Assembly (NCBI GenBank): GCA_011009095.1
Contig: VTPC01001731.1
Location: forward strand, 124,364-188,363
Source of the DNA: Ignelater luminosus
Lineage: Eukaryota; Arthropoda; Insecta; Coleoptera; Elateridae
DNA length: 64,000 nucleotides
Direction: 5' to 3'
Positions 1 to 11,830 of this stretch are shown here, piece by piece. The position numbers were made by a program, and so were the translations under genes. Under the pieces are notes generated by a model. The model was given only the letters and a program-made list of their open reading frames with translations. It had not been told where the DNA came from and did no database searches. Position 1 is the first letter of the stretch. Every line of letters begins with the position of its first letter.

Positions 1-510
1 TGTACAGGAGATACAAGATGGGTCCGAGAACGCTTCTCTGTGGTACCCTTGTTGTAATTTCTGTAAGACCTGAGTATTCGTCTCCTTGTGTTATCCTAAA
101 TAGTCTGTCACTGAGATAAGATTTAAGTAGCTGAACATATTGTACTGGTAATATTTCATGTTGTTTGTTTATTAGGCCTTCATGCCAGACCTTACCAAAT
201 GCTTGTGCTACGTTAGGAAATACTGCAGAACAAACAAGTGTTTCTTCTAGGACTGTTTCAATGATATTTGTTTTTATATGTATTTGGTCGATACTACTGT
301 TTTTCTCTAAAACCAAATTGGAAGTCTGGTATTAGGAGACTTCTTTCAATTATTCGTTTTAATCTTTTCAGTAATAGTTTCTAAAACAATTTCGAGATTA
401 TCGCAAGTAGGGATATCGGCTGATATGATTTTACATCGTTTACATGTTTTTGTCAAGGTGTCTTTATTTAGTATACCTGTAGATGGCAGAATTGGAACAA
501 AATTTTGGTT
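1..510 (-). pseudogene. Jockey-type LINE reverse transcriptase fragment
   Basis: Reverse transcriptase of a non-LTR retrotransposon, the enzyme that copies element RNA at a nicked chromosomal target. Read on the minus strand, about 2-240 is one open frame carrying the palm-domain run VAQAFGKVWHEGL, then LLKSYLSDRLFRI, then VPQRSVLGP just before the window edge. In working elements the last motif is VPQGSVLGP, so a glycine has become arginine. Upstream (about 250-345) the thumb-proximal motif LLLKRLKRIIER and IPDFQFGFREK are legible in other frames, so there are at least two frameshifts. The catalytic YADD/FADD box would lie beyond the left edge. This resembles the same region of the jockey copy at 42.6-45.6 kb. 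Family assignment is confident; it is clearly non-functional. Confidence 0.88.
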
Positions 511-559
511 AAATTTTTAAAATAATAAGTTGCGGACCATTTCTTATAAGGGACTCTGT

Positions 560-1265
560 ACCGACAAGACACTACAATGTGTGAAATGCTTGGAAACATA
601 TTTTTGGATGTAGACCCCCATTACACTTTGTGCAAATAAAGTTTGATTTGGATTTACAATATCTGCATCTTTTATCGGTTGCACCGGCCAGTGATTCATA
701 CCATCATATCGAACATTGTCCGATGGAACGGGAATAGTCTAAAAGGCTAGCTGCTTTTTCATCTGTCGTATTCAATTTTTTCATTAGCAGCCATCCGTTT
801 ACCATTGACACGTTGAACAAATAGGCGAAAATTGGCCAGAATCATTTTTGTTGTCGCGTTCTTGTGCGATAAATGGCAACAAGTTGGTCGGTTTTATCTA
901 CACCGCCTCTTCCCATATTATTATTGGCGAAAATTTGTGGTTGGACTACGTTCTCCTTTCTTTTCCTCTCACAGCACCAGCGTTGGCATGTTGTTTCATT
1001 TGGCTTTTCATATGTTGTTGCCGCGATCACCATTTTTGTTATCCTATTGTTTAGCGTAATGCCTTCCATAGTACAGAATCATACTTTCGTGAATTGATAG
1101 ACTCTCTCAATTGACCATTTTGTCTAAATTTTACATCGAGTTCTTCAATTAGTGGCCGTATTTTATACAAACGATCATTTTGGTCGGTATGATGGTTATC
1201 GTTCAGATGGAAGTTTTTTCGCTAGAGTCTGATTCATAATGATCTACTCTTTGTATTCTGTTCTT
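560..1265 (-). pseudogene. piggyBac-type transposase remnant, internally deleted
   Basis: DDE transposase of the piggyBac superfamily (DDE_Tnp_1_7). On the minus strand, about 1,090-1,200 gives DRLYKIRPLIEEL, the conserved segment ahead of the first catalytic aspartate. The frame then jumps to a region containing ERKRKENVVQPQIFA and GGVDKTDQ (884-907), the family's hallmark third-aspartate motif. The C-terminal cysteine-rich zinc domain is intact at 572-670, with RCRYCKSK, FICTKC and LHPKICFQAFH followed by a stop. The first two aspartates fall in sequence that is missing, and one or two frameshifts separate the remaining blocks. Terminal inverted repeats were not found. This is therefore an immobile fragment, and the family call rests on two independent motifs. 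Confidence 0.85.
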
Positions 1266-1356
1266 AGCATATTGGGTCCCAAATTATTCAAATTTCATCA
1301 AAATAGCAATTGAATAATTAAATAATAAATTTTGTTTGAAAACATTTCTCAATATT

Positions 1357-1424
1357 TTTTTCATGTCGTTATAATTTCAATTTCCCTCCATTTTTCATGT
1401 GGTTTAAATTCAAATTTCCCTCCA
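1357..1424. repeat. Two-copy 34-bp tandem repeat
   Basis: The unit beginning TTTTTCATGT and ending TTTCCCTCCA occurs at 1,357-1,390 and again immediately at 1,391-1,424 with a few substitutions. It lies just outside the 5' side of the piggyBac remnant. It may be a minisatellite or part of an element terminus; no function is evident. Confidence 0.8.
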
Positions 1425-1854
1425 TAACCTTTATAAAAGTTTATTACATACTTGCCGAGCGCAAACAACAAATCCGTGGATACCAACATAAATCACGCCT
1501 CTTCTACAATTAGATAAATTTTTATACATAGTCTGAAAAGCCGTATTGTTTTGACTAATAACAGACTGAAGAGAAATTTACTTAGCCTCCGTGCTTTGTG
1601 TTGTGCTTCATGCATCGTAAACAAATAACTGAATTACACATAGAAGAAAATGATCACGCTGTCAAAACAAAGAAAGTTGAGACAAGTGAAGACAAATTTA
1701 ACATTACAGACTGACACCTTGCGGCCAAATTACACACCACAGTTAGAAAACGCGTTTTTTATGAGCGTCCCTATACATTAATGGGTACAGAGAATTTAAA
1801 TCGTCATACTTTTCTTTCGATATGGACATGACAGACCCATATAAAGGCTACTTT

Positions 1855-2730
1855 TCTGTCAATAAAGGCCTAACCTTGGTTTTTGTGTAGTTTCTTGGGT
1901 ACAATCGAAGCTTTTAAACTCTTGTTCAAAGCTTTCTTTAAATGAGAGATTTAGCAGGTACATTTTTTGCCAACTAACTGGTTTGCCGTTTGTATCCGCT
2001 TTCCGGATAGTCATGTTGCTGTTTAGATGAGATTTCCAATCAATAAATTTGTGGTGCATCATGTCGTGGACAATTTAGGGTTTATCGCCTTTTCTCGCTG
2101 CACTTCGGGCTACTGTTTTCCAGTCGATAGGCCAGTTTACTTTCCCTCCCCTTTTTTGTTGCGTGGTTATGGCCGAATGCATCGAGTCACACTCTATCTC
2201 GCTGTGACCGACAACCATAAACTTGAGATCTATGATATGCAAATTTGCTGCACCGCGGTGAAACACATTCCTGTAACGAATTTATTTAAATTCTTCACAT
2301 GAAATGCAATTAATCCCTACAGGAAGAGTCTGGAAATATTAATACAGACAAGTTGCTATTTCACAACTTCCTCTCCTCGGTTTGAAGTTATGTCGTACAC
2401 CATAAAGTTGAAAGATTTAAATCGTTGCTTGCAAAATAATGCATTATTGGTAGAATGTGTTGGTTTTAACAAAACTTGCTGGAGGTCAAACTCTGATTTA
2501 AGTTTTGTGCTCGTTCTTTATCCTGTCTCTTTTCGGTTCGAGTCTGATCCTTTGCTACAAGATGAGGCTGATAATTTGCTTTGAGTGTATCTTTAGTGGC
2601 ACCAGGGACATTGTAAGCCATACATATATGACACTGATCCTTATTGGGATGGTAAAAACCGAGATTGTATTCTTCTGTAAAAACTTTCTGTCTTCTCCTT
2701 TGTTTGTCTTCGTAAATTTCCATTATCGAC
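1855..2730 (-). pseudogene. DUF7869 domain protein pseudogene
   Basis: Several minus-strand blocks in the order expected of the DUF7869 domain, a family of unknown function with very many copies in insect genomes. About 2,600-2,690 gives FTEEYNLGFYHPNKDQC with the following CHIC (2,622-2,639), a short cysteine motif. About 2,370-2,430 gives FNFMVYDITSNRGEE. 2,177-2,206 gives HSEIECDSMHSAI, the family's most conserved segment. About 1,920-2,060 gives the C-terminal pattern DTNGKPVSWQKM. The blocks lie in different frames with several stops, so this is not a working gene. Domain recognition comes from remembered family motifs, not a search. No introns or element termini can be made out. The next family on the same strand, at 3.7-5.1 kb, is also a multi-copy protein of unknown role. 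Confidence 0.72.
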
Positions 2731-3654
2731 TTTTTATTCTACTTAAATTAATTGATTATCCACAATGAAACATCAAAACAACGCTTTGATAACACTAAGC
2801 TTCAAATGAAAGTATTGGGTTCATGTTATTAACACTGCTAGTAGCACTATCGACTCTACATACGTTTTGCAAGTAAAGCATGGCACTTAGACTTTATTCC
2901 GCATATAAAGCGTATTTCCTAAAAATTGGCACTTACGACCTTTTGCATATGGCACGCCTCAATAATTGTCTACAAGAGTTTGAGTGTACCAAGAAGACTT
3001 TCATTAGGGAAGCAATAATATATAAAATTATGCACATAACTACAACCTTGCAAAAAACTATAATAGCTTCCTCTATTTATTTATCCTTCAAAATATTATA
3101 CAATTTGACTTGCAACACATTCGAAACCGAATTCGAAGCACAATGTAATTCTGAAAGTGTCAGCTATATTATTAATTTTGGCTGAATGTACAACTGGAAT
3201 TACAGTGTAAGGATTTGTAACTGAATATTCTGTATCCAAAATATTAAAAACTTCATCTATATTCACAATACTAACCATCAATTTAATTATTTTTGTAATT
3301 ATTGCATCCACTATCTCTCTGAACTAACAAAGCACATGGCTCCACACAGGTGTATTCATGCAAGTTCAAACCCGTAAAATGTTAATAAAGATTTGTTTTC
3401 AATGCAAATAAAATAATTTCAATTAAAAAACATCCCAAATAAAATTGAATGCAAATAGTGTGATTTCAATGCTTTAGAATAATAGTTTTAATACTTTTGA
3501 TTTAAAAGCTAGCTATATTATAAACTAATGGCAAGAGATTTTTGTGTCTGTTTTCAATTGGGAATTCAAATACGAACAAATTTTAAATAATGATTATATG
3601 AATCAAAAGTATCAGCAGTGTAAAGCAAAAATATCTATGTATTTCATTTCTAAA
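2731..3654. other. No recognisable feature
   Basis: AT-rich sequence between two minus-strand pseudogenes. A 101-codon plus-strand frame at 2,880-3,185 (first ATG at 2,880) has no recognisable motif and ordinary AT-rich composition, so I do not call it a gene. The N-terminal part of the DUF7869 protein would be expected here on the minus strand, but I could not find it. Confidence 0.5.
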
Positions 3655-5080
3655 AATTACTTTTATAATAAAACAAAATTCATTTGCATCAAAGGCACAA
3701 ATATTTTAATCCAATTTTTGTAACTTTGCAGCAGTTCATCAACCAGCTGTTCATAGTTTTCAGTTTCTGTATTCCCGAGGAAGTTTGTCACCATAGTCTT
3801 GAAGGTGCTTCTATGTCATCTAAGGTATTGTTAAAACTGGCATCTTTTATTAATTCCCTAATTTGGGTCCCCACAAATATTCCTTCTTTTTTTAACTTTG
3901 CCTTTTCTGGAAAATTTGCTTTTTAAATAAAGGAAACCTTCACCATCTTTGTTCATCGCCTTGATGAAATTTTTCACCAATCCCAACTTGATGTGAAGAG
4001 GTGGCGGCAGAATTTTCCTGAGTTAACGAAAGGCTCACAAATGACCTTCTTAATTCCAGGAGTTAGGTTGCTTCTTTCTGGCCATTGCTGCTTAATATAA
4101 TGATTTTTTCTGTCCCCACTATCCCATTCACACAGAAAACAGCATAGTTTCGTGTACCCCAACTGTAAACCCAGTACTAGGGCTACAACTTTTAAATCCG
4201 CACAAATTCGTCATTAAAATTTTTTGTACTCTGTTTTATCAAGTAGTAGCTTCATGTTTTCATAAGACTCCTTCATATGGACAGCATGAGCAATGGAAAT
4301 AGAAGGATTTTCATTTCTATTATAAAGGAGAACAGCTTTAAGACTCATTTTCGAGGAGTCTAAAAAGAGTTTTTACTCTTCTAGATTGTGATGCTGGCCC
4401 ATTGCCTCTAGTAAAGCGTTGACATCATTACAGAGTACCAGATCATCTTGTTTTGAAAATAAATGCTGCAGTTTCTGTTGCCTACTAGGAATGTGAATAT
4501 TCTTGAGCCTTGAAGCTAAAATGTCTCCTTGATTTTTTGACAAAATCGAACTGGCTTATTTTATGAGGCTCGTCAGACATGTCAACACAGTCAGAGTCCG
4601 TTTCTCTGTTTTCTTGGACCTCGAAGTCATCTAGTGGATCCTCCTTAGTATCCAGGGTCCACGAATCTGGTGGAGATGGTATAGGAAGGTCCGTAGTATT
4701 GTACAGCATAGGTCTTATAGCTGAAGGGAGGTTTGGATATTTTACTTTACTTCTTGACTTATTTGATACGCCAGCGATTTTAGTTGTACAAAGTAGCAGT
4801 CTGAAGAATGGTCCCTTGACTCTCTCCATATCATTGAAACTGCAAACGGCATGTGACGAAATTTTTCATTTAGTCAGCTTGTGAGCTGGGAAACACATGT
4901 TAAACCGCAGAAGTGTGGGGCCCAAATCTTATCATGATCTCCAACTTTACTTCCGAAGTACAGTTCTTTTTTGAGGCTTAAAAGTCACTGGATACAGATT
5001 TAAATGCATCTTCTTTTCTTTTATTCTTTCATGTACTGTAAACAGTATACGTGAGTTGATTTTGATCACCCAGTTACCTC
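3655..5080 (-). pseudogene. CFLCEWDS-family multi-copy insect protein, pseudogene
   Basis: A long minus-strand coding relic of a family that I know from many insect genomes but whose function is undescribed. In order: YFGSKVGDHDKIWAPH and a cysteine pair (about 4,900-4,980), MPFAVSMIWRESRDHSSD (about 4,815-4,865), KYPNLPSAIRP (about 4,695-4,740), an acidic linker, then SKQDDLVLCNDVNALLEAMG and FLDSSKMSLKAVLLYN. These are followed by HAVHMKESYENMKLLL, GYTKLCCFLCEWDSG (CFLCEWDSG core at 4,115-4,144), and NFLGNTETENYEQLVDELL near 3,740. At least four frameshifts and several stops break it, and the conserved C-terminal block that should follow is absent, so it is truncated near 3,655. The cysteines suggest metal binding. 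A link to a mobile element is inference from copy number only. Confidence 0.7.
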
Positions 5081-5313
5081 GTTTAGGGTAACCAGACTTA
5101 GTGTTGCTTAACTTGAATTAGCGCTAGTTCGTCGTGTACGGCAGAGTACTACCTTGTGGGGCTATTTTAGCAATTTGGTGGTTTTTCATATTTACTTTAA
5201 ACTGTGGTGTATAAGTTAGCGTTTGAATCTTCACATTTTTGACTTTAAGCTGCTGCGAGCGCGTTTTTGTAATGAACTGTGCATTAGGATCATTTTCTTA
5301 GCTTTTTTTCCCA

Positions 5314-5700
5314 TTACAAGGTTTTAGCGCCCAACGTGTGGAACCTTATTGCATATTTATTGGTCTTTTCGATCTGTTCCTTAATGTTGATATTCAGTTC
5401 TTCGACTTTCATTGTGAAGTTTCTTGATTGAAGTATTCTCTCTTTGTGCCTAAGCAAAGGGTTCTTCATCTTTATAAATTGCATTTTTAAATTCTTCTTT
5501 TGGCCACGTGGTTTTTTAGAAATTTTAACCGATATGTTTTCTGTGTTATGGAAATTCCACGATGCCCTTTTCTGTAGGAATTCTTTTCTACGTGTGGTTT
5601 TCTTTGATTCTATCAGTTGTTGCTTAGGATTTTCTCTATGCCTTTTACAGTTTCTTGGAGGGTTCAGGTATGTTTTGAAACTTGTCGCCTCCAGTTTCAT
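5314..5700 (-). CDS. Lysine-rich 128-codon ORF, unclassified
   Basis: An uninterrupted ATG-started frame of 128 codons, the longest intact ATG frame in the first 16 kb. The product is very basic (runs such as KKTTRRKEFLQKR and KISKKPRGQKKN) with no signal peptide, membrane segment or cysteine motif. It starts about 230 bp upstream of the CFLCEWDS-family relic on the same strand and could be a piece of it or of another element. In AT-rich DNA a lysine-rich frame of this length can arise by chance, so its coding status is doubtful. Confidence 0.25.
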   Translation of the reverse strand: MKLEATSFKTYLNPPRNCKRHRENPKQQLIESKKTTRRKEFLQKRASWNFHNTENISVKISKKPRGQKKNLKMQFIKMKNPLLRHKERILQSRNFTMKVEELNINIKEQIEKTNKYAIRFHTLGAKTL

Positions 5701-8700
5701 TATTGGTTTGTGACGATTCCACTTCTGTTGTTATTTGATCTCTTTGATCTTGATGATCTGTACCTCCTCTTCGTTGGAGGTCCAACAGATTAATTGAAAC
5801 TAGGTTTTTGTCACAACAGAATCGGAAGTAATCCGACTATGTATCTTCGTCAAGTATAATGCTAATAGCAAGAGACTACGTAAAGTGTAAAACTCTTCTT
5901 ATGTAAAATGAATACTTCTAGTTACTCGTTTTAAATTATTTTTGGCAGTACTTTTCCATGTGCTACCGAAATGGGGCAATCTGGCTGGGATAAACTTCCA
6001 AGATATCGTATTTGAATTAAATAATTTCCGGTACCTACACAATCTTTTCTGACGCGAACTGTACAGATTTCTGTTTTGTATTTGAATTGAAAATGAAGAG
6101 ACTTGAACTCAAATAACTTTTATTAAGATTCTAACTTTAGCAAAACTGAAAAATCATTTTTCTATTTATTTTTAGTAACTAACAAAAGATATCCTTCTAA
6201 CATTATCCTACTAGATACAAATCATCATTGATCAACATAGCAACATCTAATAATTTCTTTCACGGTCTACATTTCGTTTTCTTCTGTTTACTTTCTCGTT
6301 TTTTGAAAAACCTTGACTAATCTTCTTCTAGGTAGATGTATTACATAAATCTGGTTGATGCAATGGCGTAATGCTTCAAATAGTAAGAGCTACGTAATTC
6401 GACTTTTAAAACAAGTTCTAACATCCATGTGTGTAACAAAAAGAAAAAAGTAAAATAACACAAAGTCGAACATAGTAACATGGTAATACCGCCTGTGCAT
6501 AAATGAGTGTTTATGTAATTAGTATGCATTAGGCAACCAAAGAGGTTAAATTAAAGAATAGTAAAGAATTCCTTACTTGATACCGTATACAGAAAATTGA
6601 AAATTGCTATCACGAACTGCAAAGGACAAATGTCTTAAATTATCTTTATGTGGATGTAAATCATGCACCAGATTTTTATAAAATAGGAAACTATTCCTGG
6701 CAATAAATCTTGAAACGAATTTACAGCACACGAGGCAACCAAAGCAATGAGCTCGAATGAATATTCAATGACTGCATAAGAGTGTGGAGCGTTTAAATGT
6801 TTTTATCTCTGGAAATTGATGCATTGCAGGAAATCTTACCGTTTTCCCGAATCAATTCGTCCTAATGTTTCCCGGAAGAATTCTCAATAAACGAATTTTG
6901 CATATTCTCCTCAACAAGACATTAAAAAAGCTGAATATAAAGAGGAAGATCTAAAATCTAAATTGTAAATCTGAGATAGTATTCGGTTGAACTTCTATGA
7001 AAATTTAAAGTAACGAGAAGCACTTTTCTAAATAGAGCACGGGCATAAAATCTGTTAACGAGTGCGAGTAATAACTCTATCAAGAGGAGATGTGCACTCC
7101 TGCTTCTAATAATAAAAGCGAGAAGCTGAGAATCTATATTATTATCGTTTGTAAGCTTCGATAACAATTTACGACAAAGTTTAGTTAATTTTAGATAAAT
7201 TACATTCTAAAGTATGGGGTATGTTCCGCCCTCGGGGTGAAGGGATCAGTATAAGCGAAGGTATAATAACTCCCCAGAGAAAAGCTGTTAAGGGTTATAG
7301 AACGAGCCCACCCCATAACCTGTCGCTAAACAAAATCTTTATAATTGATAATGCACCCTTTGTTCACGTTCGCCAAAGGCGACTCGTTTATACGAAAATT
7401 AAGTTAAGTTTTCCCCTTCGGTATACCTTTTATTTTCATTTTCTTTTTTTATAAAGCGTATCATCAATATTTTATTTTCAATTTAAATTACAAACAGCTT
7501 TTATTATAAGCTTAAAGCATGTAATTTAGTAGAAACTTTATGATAGATTACTCTAACATGACATCTCCTTTAATTCTCCGAACACACACACCAATAGAAA
7601 ATTGAGTTTAACAGAGATGTTTCGCCCATAAAAAAAGACGTTGAAAAATATCCACTTGGACATCTAACAAATCTAGACCCTTTGAAATGTGTACGACAAT
7701 GAAAATCCACTATTAATTATTCTTTGGTTTACATTAAATTACATTTGCACAACCGCACACAGAGCATGAGAATTAAACGATTATTATCCTATTTGTCCTA
7801 CCTATTTATTAAGTTAAAATTTCAAAGACCTTCTGTGTCCTCAAACCATTTAGACCCAAAGTCATAAAACGAAGTAATTTAAGTAAATGGGGGGTCAAAT
7901 TACGGTCAAAATTCTCACATAAGCCCAAACAATTTTGCTTCACTACACCCTGTAGCTGATGAGATTAACGAAGCTAAATTGTGTGTTCAAAGGGAAACAA
8001 ACTGTAGTGTAGTTTCCTAATAACAACTCGGCACTGAGCGCATGCATATATACGTACTACGTACACCAATTAAGTTCGTTTCTTGTGTGTGTGTGTGCAC
8101 CATTTACCAACACATCCGGGTCGTCTGTAGTATTTGTTGGATTTAATTCGATGAGTCTCTCAAAGTTTAGTTGGTTTCGTACATTCCTTCTACGTTTAAA
8201 ATTGTGCCCTTATATCTACGTGATTTTTTTAGGAAAAATGAAAAAAAATATTTTAAATTGCAACTGCACCACGCCACTGGTATTCCACGATGTGTACTAA
8301 TGTAAACGATTACTAAACAAAAGTGGTGCTCATTATGTTAATGCCTTCTACCTAAACATTATCATACTACAAACGCAAACAAAGGTGCACATATTTCTAG
8401 TCTATTGTGTACGATGTTGTGGTTCTTACGGATAAAGTTTCACAGTTCATAATAATATAATGTATTTCACGGCTACTATATTTAATAGGCATGCATACAA
8501 ATTATGAATTCTACCTACACAATACAACGAATGATTTAAGTATCACCCAACAGCGAACAGTTATACATGTTAGGGGTAGAATTTCAATTGTTTTCGTGGG
8601 ATCACAGACCGATTTTCCTTCCTACTGATATGTTAGTGGGTATAGTCTCTCGAGTATTTTATTACCGTTTCCATAATATCTACCCACCCACCAACCTGAT

Positions 8701-9600
8701 CCTAACATTTCTTGTCATTACTATATCTGTGCATTCAAAGGTTCCATTTAGGTTGCTTTTACAGGTAACAGACGTACATGTATTAAAAATATAATGCGGG
8801 TGTAATTACGCCTTTGAGATCGTTACTCTTCGACTTTCTTGTATTATGCGGACCGAGTAAGATTACAAATGTATGCTGTCTTTATGTAAATAAACTTGCC
8901 TCTTGTTATTTAATATTAAAAACTTCAATTATGAAAATGATAAATGGCTCTTTTACGGGACTGTCTTGCTCCGCTAAATAATAAGTATGATTTGTAATGA
9001 CGTTGCTTAGCATTTTTGTAGCTTACATTAGAAGTGAATAGATTAATTCCTTATAAATATTAAGGAACATAATATTCAATTGTCTTCTCATAAATTCCAC
9101 GAATAAACCGTTTTCTCAGCTTTTTAGTCCTAGCATTTCGAAATATATCGACGAGTGTTTACAAGCTTTCTACACTTCATCTGAATTTTGCTGCGCTCAA
9201 ATGTCTAGAATTAAAATTTCAAAATTTCCTAGATGATACTTTATTAAAAGCCTTCCTAAAACGGTTCTCCATCGATTTGGATAACAAAATGTCGTGTCAA
9301 CTATCTACCTAGCAGTTACTAGCTAGCTACAAACAAGCATTCCGGTGGTACTAGCGGTCTCTTTCAGGATCAAAGCGTACGAAAACGGCTTAAAATTATG
9401 TGTGCAGGGTCTTCATATAAATCATCCTTTGACCAATCTCGTCAGACTGACGTAACGAAATAAGAGAGAAGGAAACTTCCAGGACATTGCCATGCTCTTA
9501 AAAGTGATTTCTTCGTGATTGAAAATTCGTTTGAAGAACAAAACTCGGATCTGCCAAAGCTTGCAAGTGCGGAAAAGGCTGACATTAAAGCATTCACGGT
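5701..9600. other. Non-coding stretch, no gene recognised
   Basis: AT-rich sequence without recognisable protein similarity on either strand. A locally GC-richer patch at about 7,215-7,420 carries a 77-codon plus-strand frame with no known motif. A short GT microsatellite lies near 8,084-8,097. The other frames here are short and resemble chance openings. Confidence 0.55.
8084..8097. repeat. (GT)n microsatellite
   Basis: About seven consecutive GT units. It has no other visible feature. Confidence 0.85.
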
Positions 9601-9639
9601 AGAGGTTTTCTAGGGTTCGAGCGGAGTAGGGCTCCAGTT

Positions 9640-9960
9640 TAACAATGTATCGGCCTTTTCGGGCCTACGTCTCCTGAATCGGACCGTTAGATCTGGTCGG
9701 GCCTGCAGGACTTCTCGGCCCTTCAATTCTGTCGAGCTTCTTTGACTTCTTGGCCCTTCGGGTCTGTCATGTCATTTGGACCTTTCAGGCCTATCGGACC
9801 GTTCCGCCAGACATTTTAGAGTTTTCGGATTTTCGGACTTCCCTGTCGGATCGTTCGGGCTTCTCAGGTCGTGCGACCTGTCAGAACTCTTGGGCCTGTG
9901 GGGCCATAGACCGTTTGGGACGCCGGACCTGTCAGGCCTTTTAGACTTTTCGGGCCGATT
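9640..9960 (-). pseudogene. GC-rich, collagen-like Gly-X-Y relic
   Basis: This stretch is far richer in G and C than its surroundings. It is built from degenerate short units on the theme of TTCGGGCCT and TCGGACC, spaced in multiples of about 9 bp. On the minus strand the first third (about 9,865-9,960) reads as a stop-free frame with GPKSLKGLTGPA and GPTGPRVLTGRTT. Further on, after frameshifts, GLKGPND and PKGQEV recur. Glycine every third residue with proline and lysine is the signature of a collagen triple helix, so I read this as a decayed collagen exon or retrocopy. A GC-rich minisatellite with chance Gly-X-Y reading is a real alternative. Stops at several places rule out a working gene across the whole stretch. 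Confidence 0.38.
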
Positions 9961-11639
9961 AAGAAGTTATCGTTTCTCGAGCCGCGGCAAGTTTGTCCCC
10001 AGTCGGGACGGACCTGAAAATGTCGGCCTATGCATACAAGGAAAGTAGGAACGTAAATGTTTGTTGCCAAGGCTAATAAATCAGCATTTGTGACATCAAT
10101 TAAAGATATCACAAAAAAGATTTATTTTATCTCAAAATTATTCATTGTAGCTAAAAGGATTTCTTAGTTATCAACTATGAAAAATCGAAAATGCTCACTT
10201 TTGCCGTTTTTGAACGGCAAAATCCGTACAGGAAAAAAGACAGAACTTGCAGCCAAATAAATTGGAAACTCTAGTTGAAAACAAATCAGTTTCATAATCA
10301 TTCGTTGACGTTATCTTCGATGAGCATGCTTTAGTTCAGAATGTAAGCCCATGTAATGCCAAGAAATTCGGAGAGTATTATCACCTGGATTTGAAACAGC
10401 ACGTTTGCAAACCACCGTTTAGCGAGTAAACGTATAGAATTCACAGAACAAAAGTACACTTTTCAAACACCCCACAGATTGTTTCTCTCAGAATTTTCAT
10501 TTACAAATGTAGTCACCAAGAAGGTTTATAAAAATGCTTTCTCTGAGACCAGAGACTATTTGATGGGAGACAAAACACACTAAAACACGTTTTTCGTCTC
10601 ATTTCCTTTCCTTTAAAAGCACTTAACCTGTAGGAACTTTAGTTACTAACTGGAACAGCTCGGTTTGTGGAGTAGATTGGTTAGAGGTGCTGCGTGGCTT
10701 TCAATGTCTGGCGGAATTTGATTTTACTTAAATCGCATTGGCAAGAAAATGGCGCTCAAAATGTGAGCAGAACATCGTCTGCAGATAGAGCAGTGACCTC
10801 CACCGATGCCGCTCCCCATCTTTCCAGAAGAGACTGGAAGAAGGTAATGTTCAACTGACAGCCAGTGTGGTTGAAGAGGTCTAAGAGAAGTTCTCCATCC
10901 TGAGAAACTACGCTTGCAAGACAACCTGCGCAATGGATAGTGACACCTAAAGTAAAACCAGTAAAATAGAAACCTGCTTGTTGCACTTAAATTAGAGAAT
11001 TGAACACCACTGCCTCATAAACCCAACCCAAATATCTAGGACTCATTCTAGACCAGTAGTGGCCGGACAACCAAAGTTCGATTCGGGCCCGGTTGAAACT
11101 TAATGTGTATCAAAGCCAATTTACACTTAGTATACTGGTTACTTACTCCTGCTTTAGATCAAACGATTATCTTCGGACAACATTTAACCAAACAAAAAAA
11201 TAGCGTTCTTAGGAAACGTATTAGTACATCATGGGGACCCCTGTCTATTTGCGCTAAGTCTTTTTTGTTTCGTTAGTCATGAAAAACTACACAATATTTC
11301 ATCCTAATCCCCATTCTTTCTACGCCAAAGCAACAGTGACTGTTATAGATCTTAAAACATTTCAATCATACCTGATATTTTCACATAAAAAAAGAAAATA
11401 TTGGAAACAATTATATCTGGTGTGGGTAAAACTGTGCCCGAAAAGGGTCCCATGTTCTTAAATCGAAACTGAAGCAACACTGAACGAGTACATGTGGTAA
11501 CTGACAAGACTAAATCAATGAAATGAAAATCAGACAACCCAGAAAAAGAAACAAGTTATTCTCCAACCAAGATCGAAACAAGCCATAACGAATTTCACGA
11601 CTAAACCGGACTATCATCCTAACACCAGGATCATACAAC
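9961..11639. other. Non-coding stretch, no gene recognised
   Basis: No protein similarity was recognised. About 10,650-10,990 is less AT-rich and holds a 76-codon minus-strand frame (10,756-10,986) without known motifs. A short tRNA-like string near 11,055-11,100 is discussed under rejected items. The rest is ordinary AT-rich sequence. Confidence 0.5.
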
Positions 11640-11830
11640 GACCACCTCAGACATGAGCCGCTTGCGAAAAGAACAAATCATCAAAGAGCAGAAAACCATC
11701 GAAATTCACTAAAAATAACCTAGTTTGTCTTGAAGTTTGGAACGATGAAATTAGTAAAAGAACTGTAAGCCAACTATTAAAGAGAGGGATACACAGTAGA
11801 AAACCAGCCATTGCTCTGTTACATCTATGG
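11640..11830 (+). pseudogene. Possible Tc1-type transposase helix-turn-helix fragment
   Basis: The plus strand reads VWNDEISKRTVSQLLKRGIHSRKPA (given here as a short span, about 11,735-11,812). The core ISKRTVSQLLKRGIHSRKPA resembles the second DNA-binding helix-turn-helix of Tc1 transposases, whose family pattern is S.RTV.R.L...G..SR.P. The preceding sequence has stops, and no catalytic domain follows. The similarity is short and could be fortuitous. Confidence 0.28.

Noticed and set aside
842..1097. Three overlapping plus-strand frames at 832-1,097
   Set aside because: They are shadows of the minus-strand piggyBac transposase, whose GGVDKTDQ motif identifies the real strand.
3684..3926. 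80-codon plus-strand frame
   Set aside because: Antisense to the CFLCEWDS-family relic, whose conserved blocks read on the minus strand.
11055..11100. tRNA-like string (CCAAAGTTCGATTCGGGCCCGG)-type region suggesting a tRNA gene or SINE B-box
   Set aside because: The T-arm-like core lacks the GG before TTCGA and the following CC, no A-box or D-arm lies at the right distance, and no cloverleaf could be drawn.
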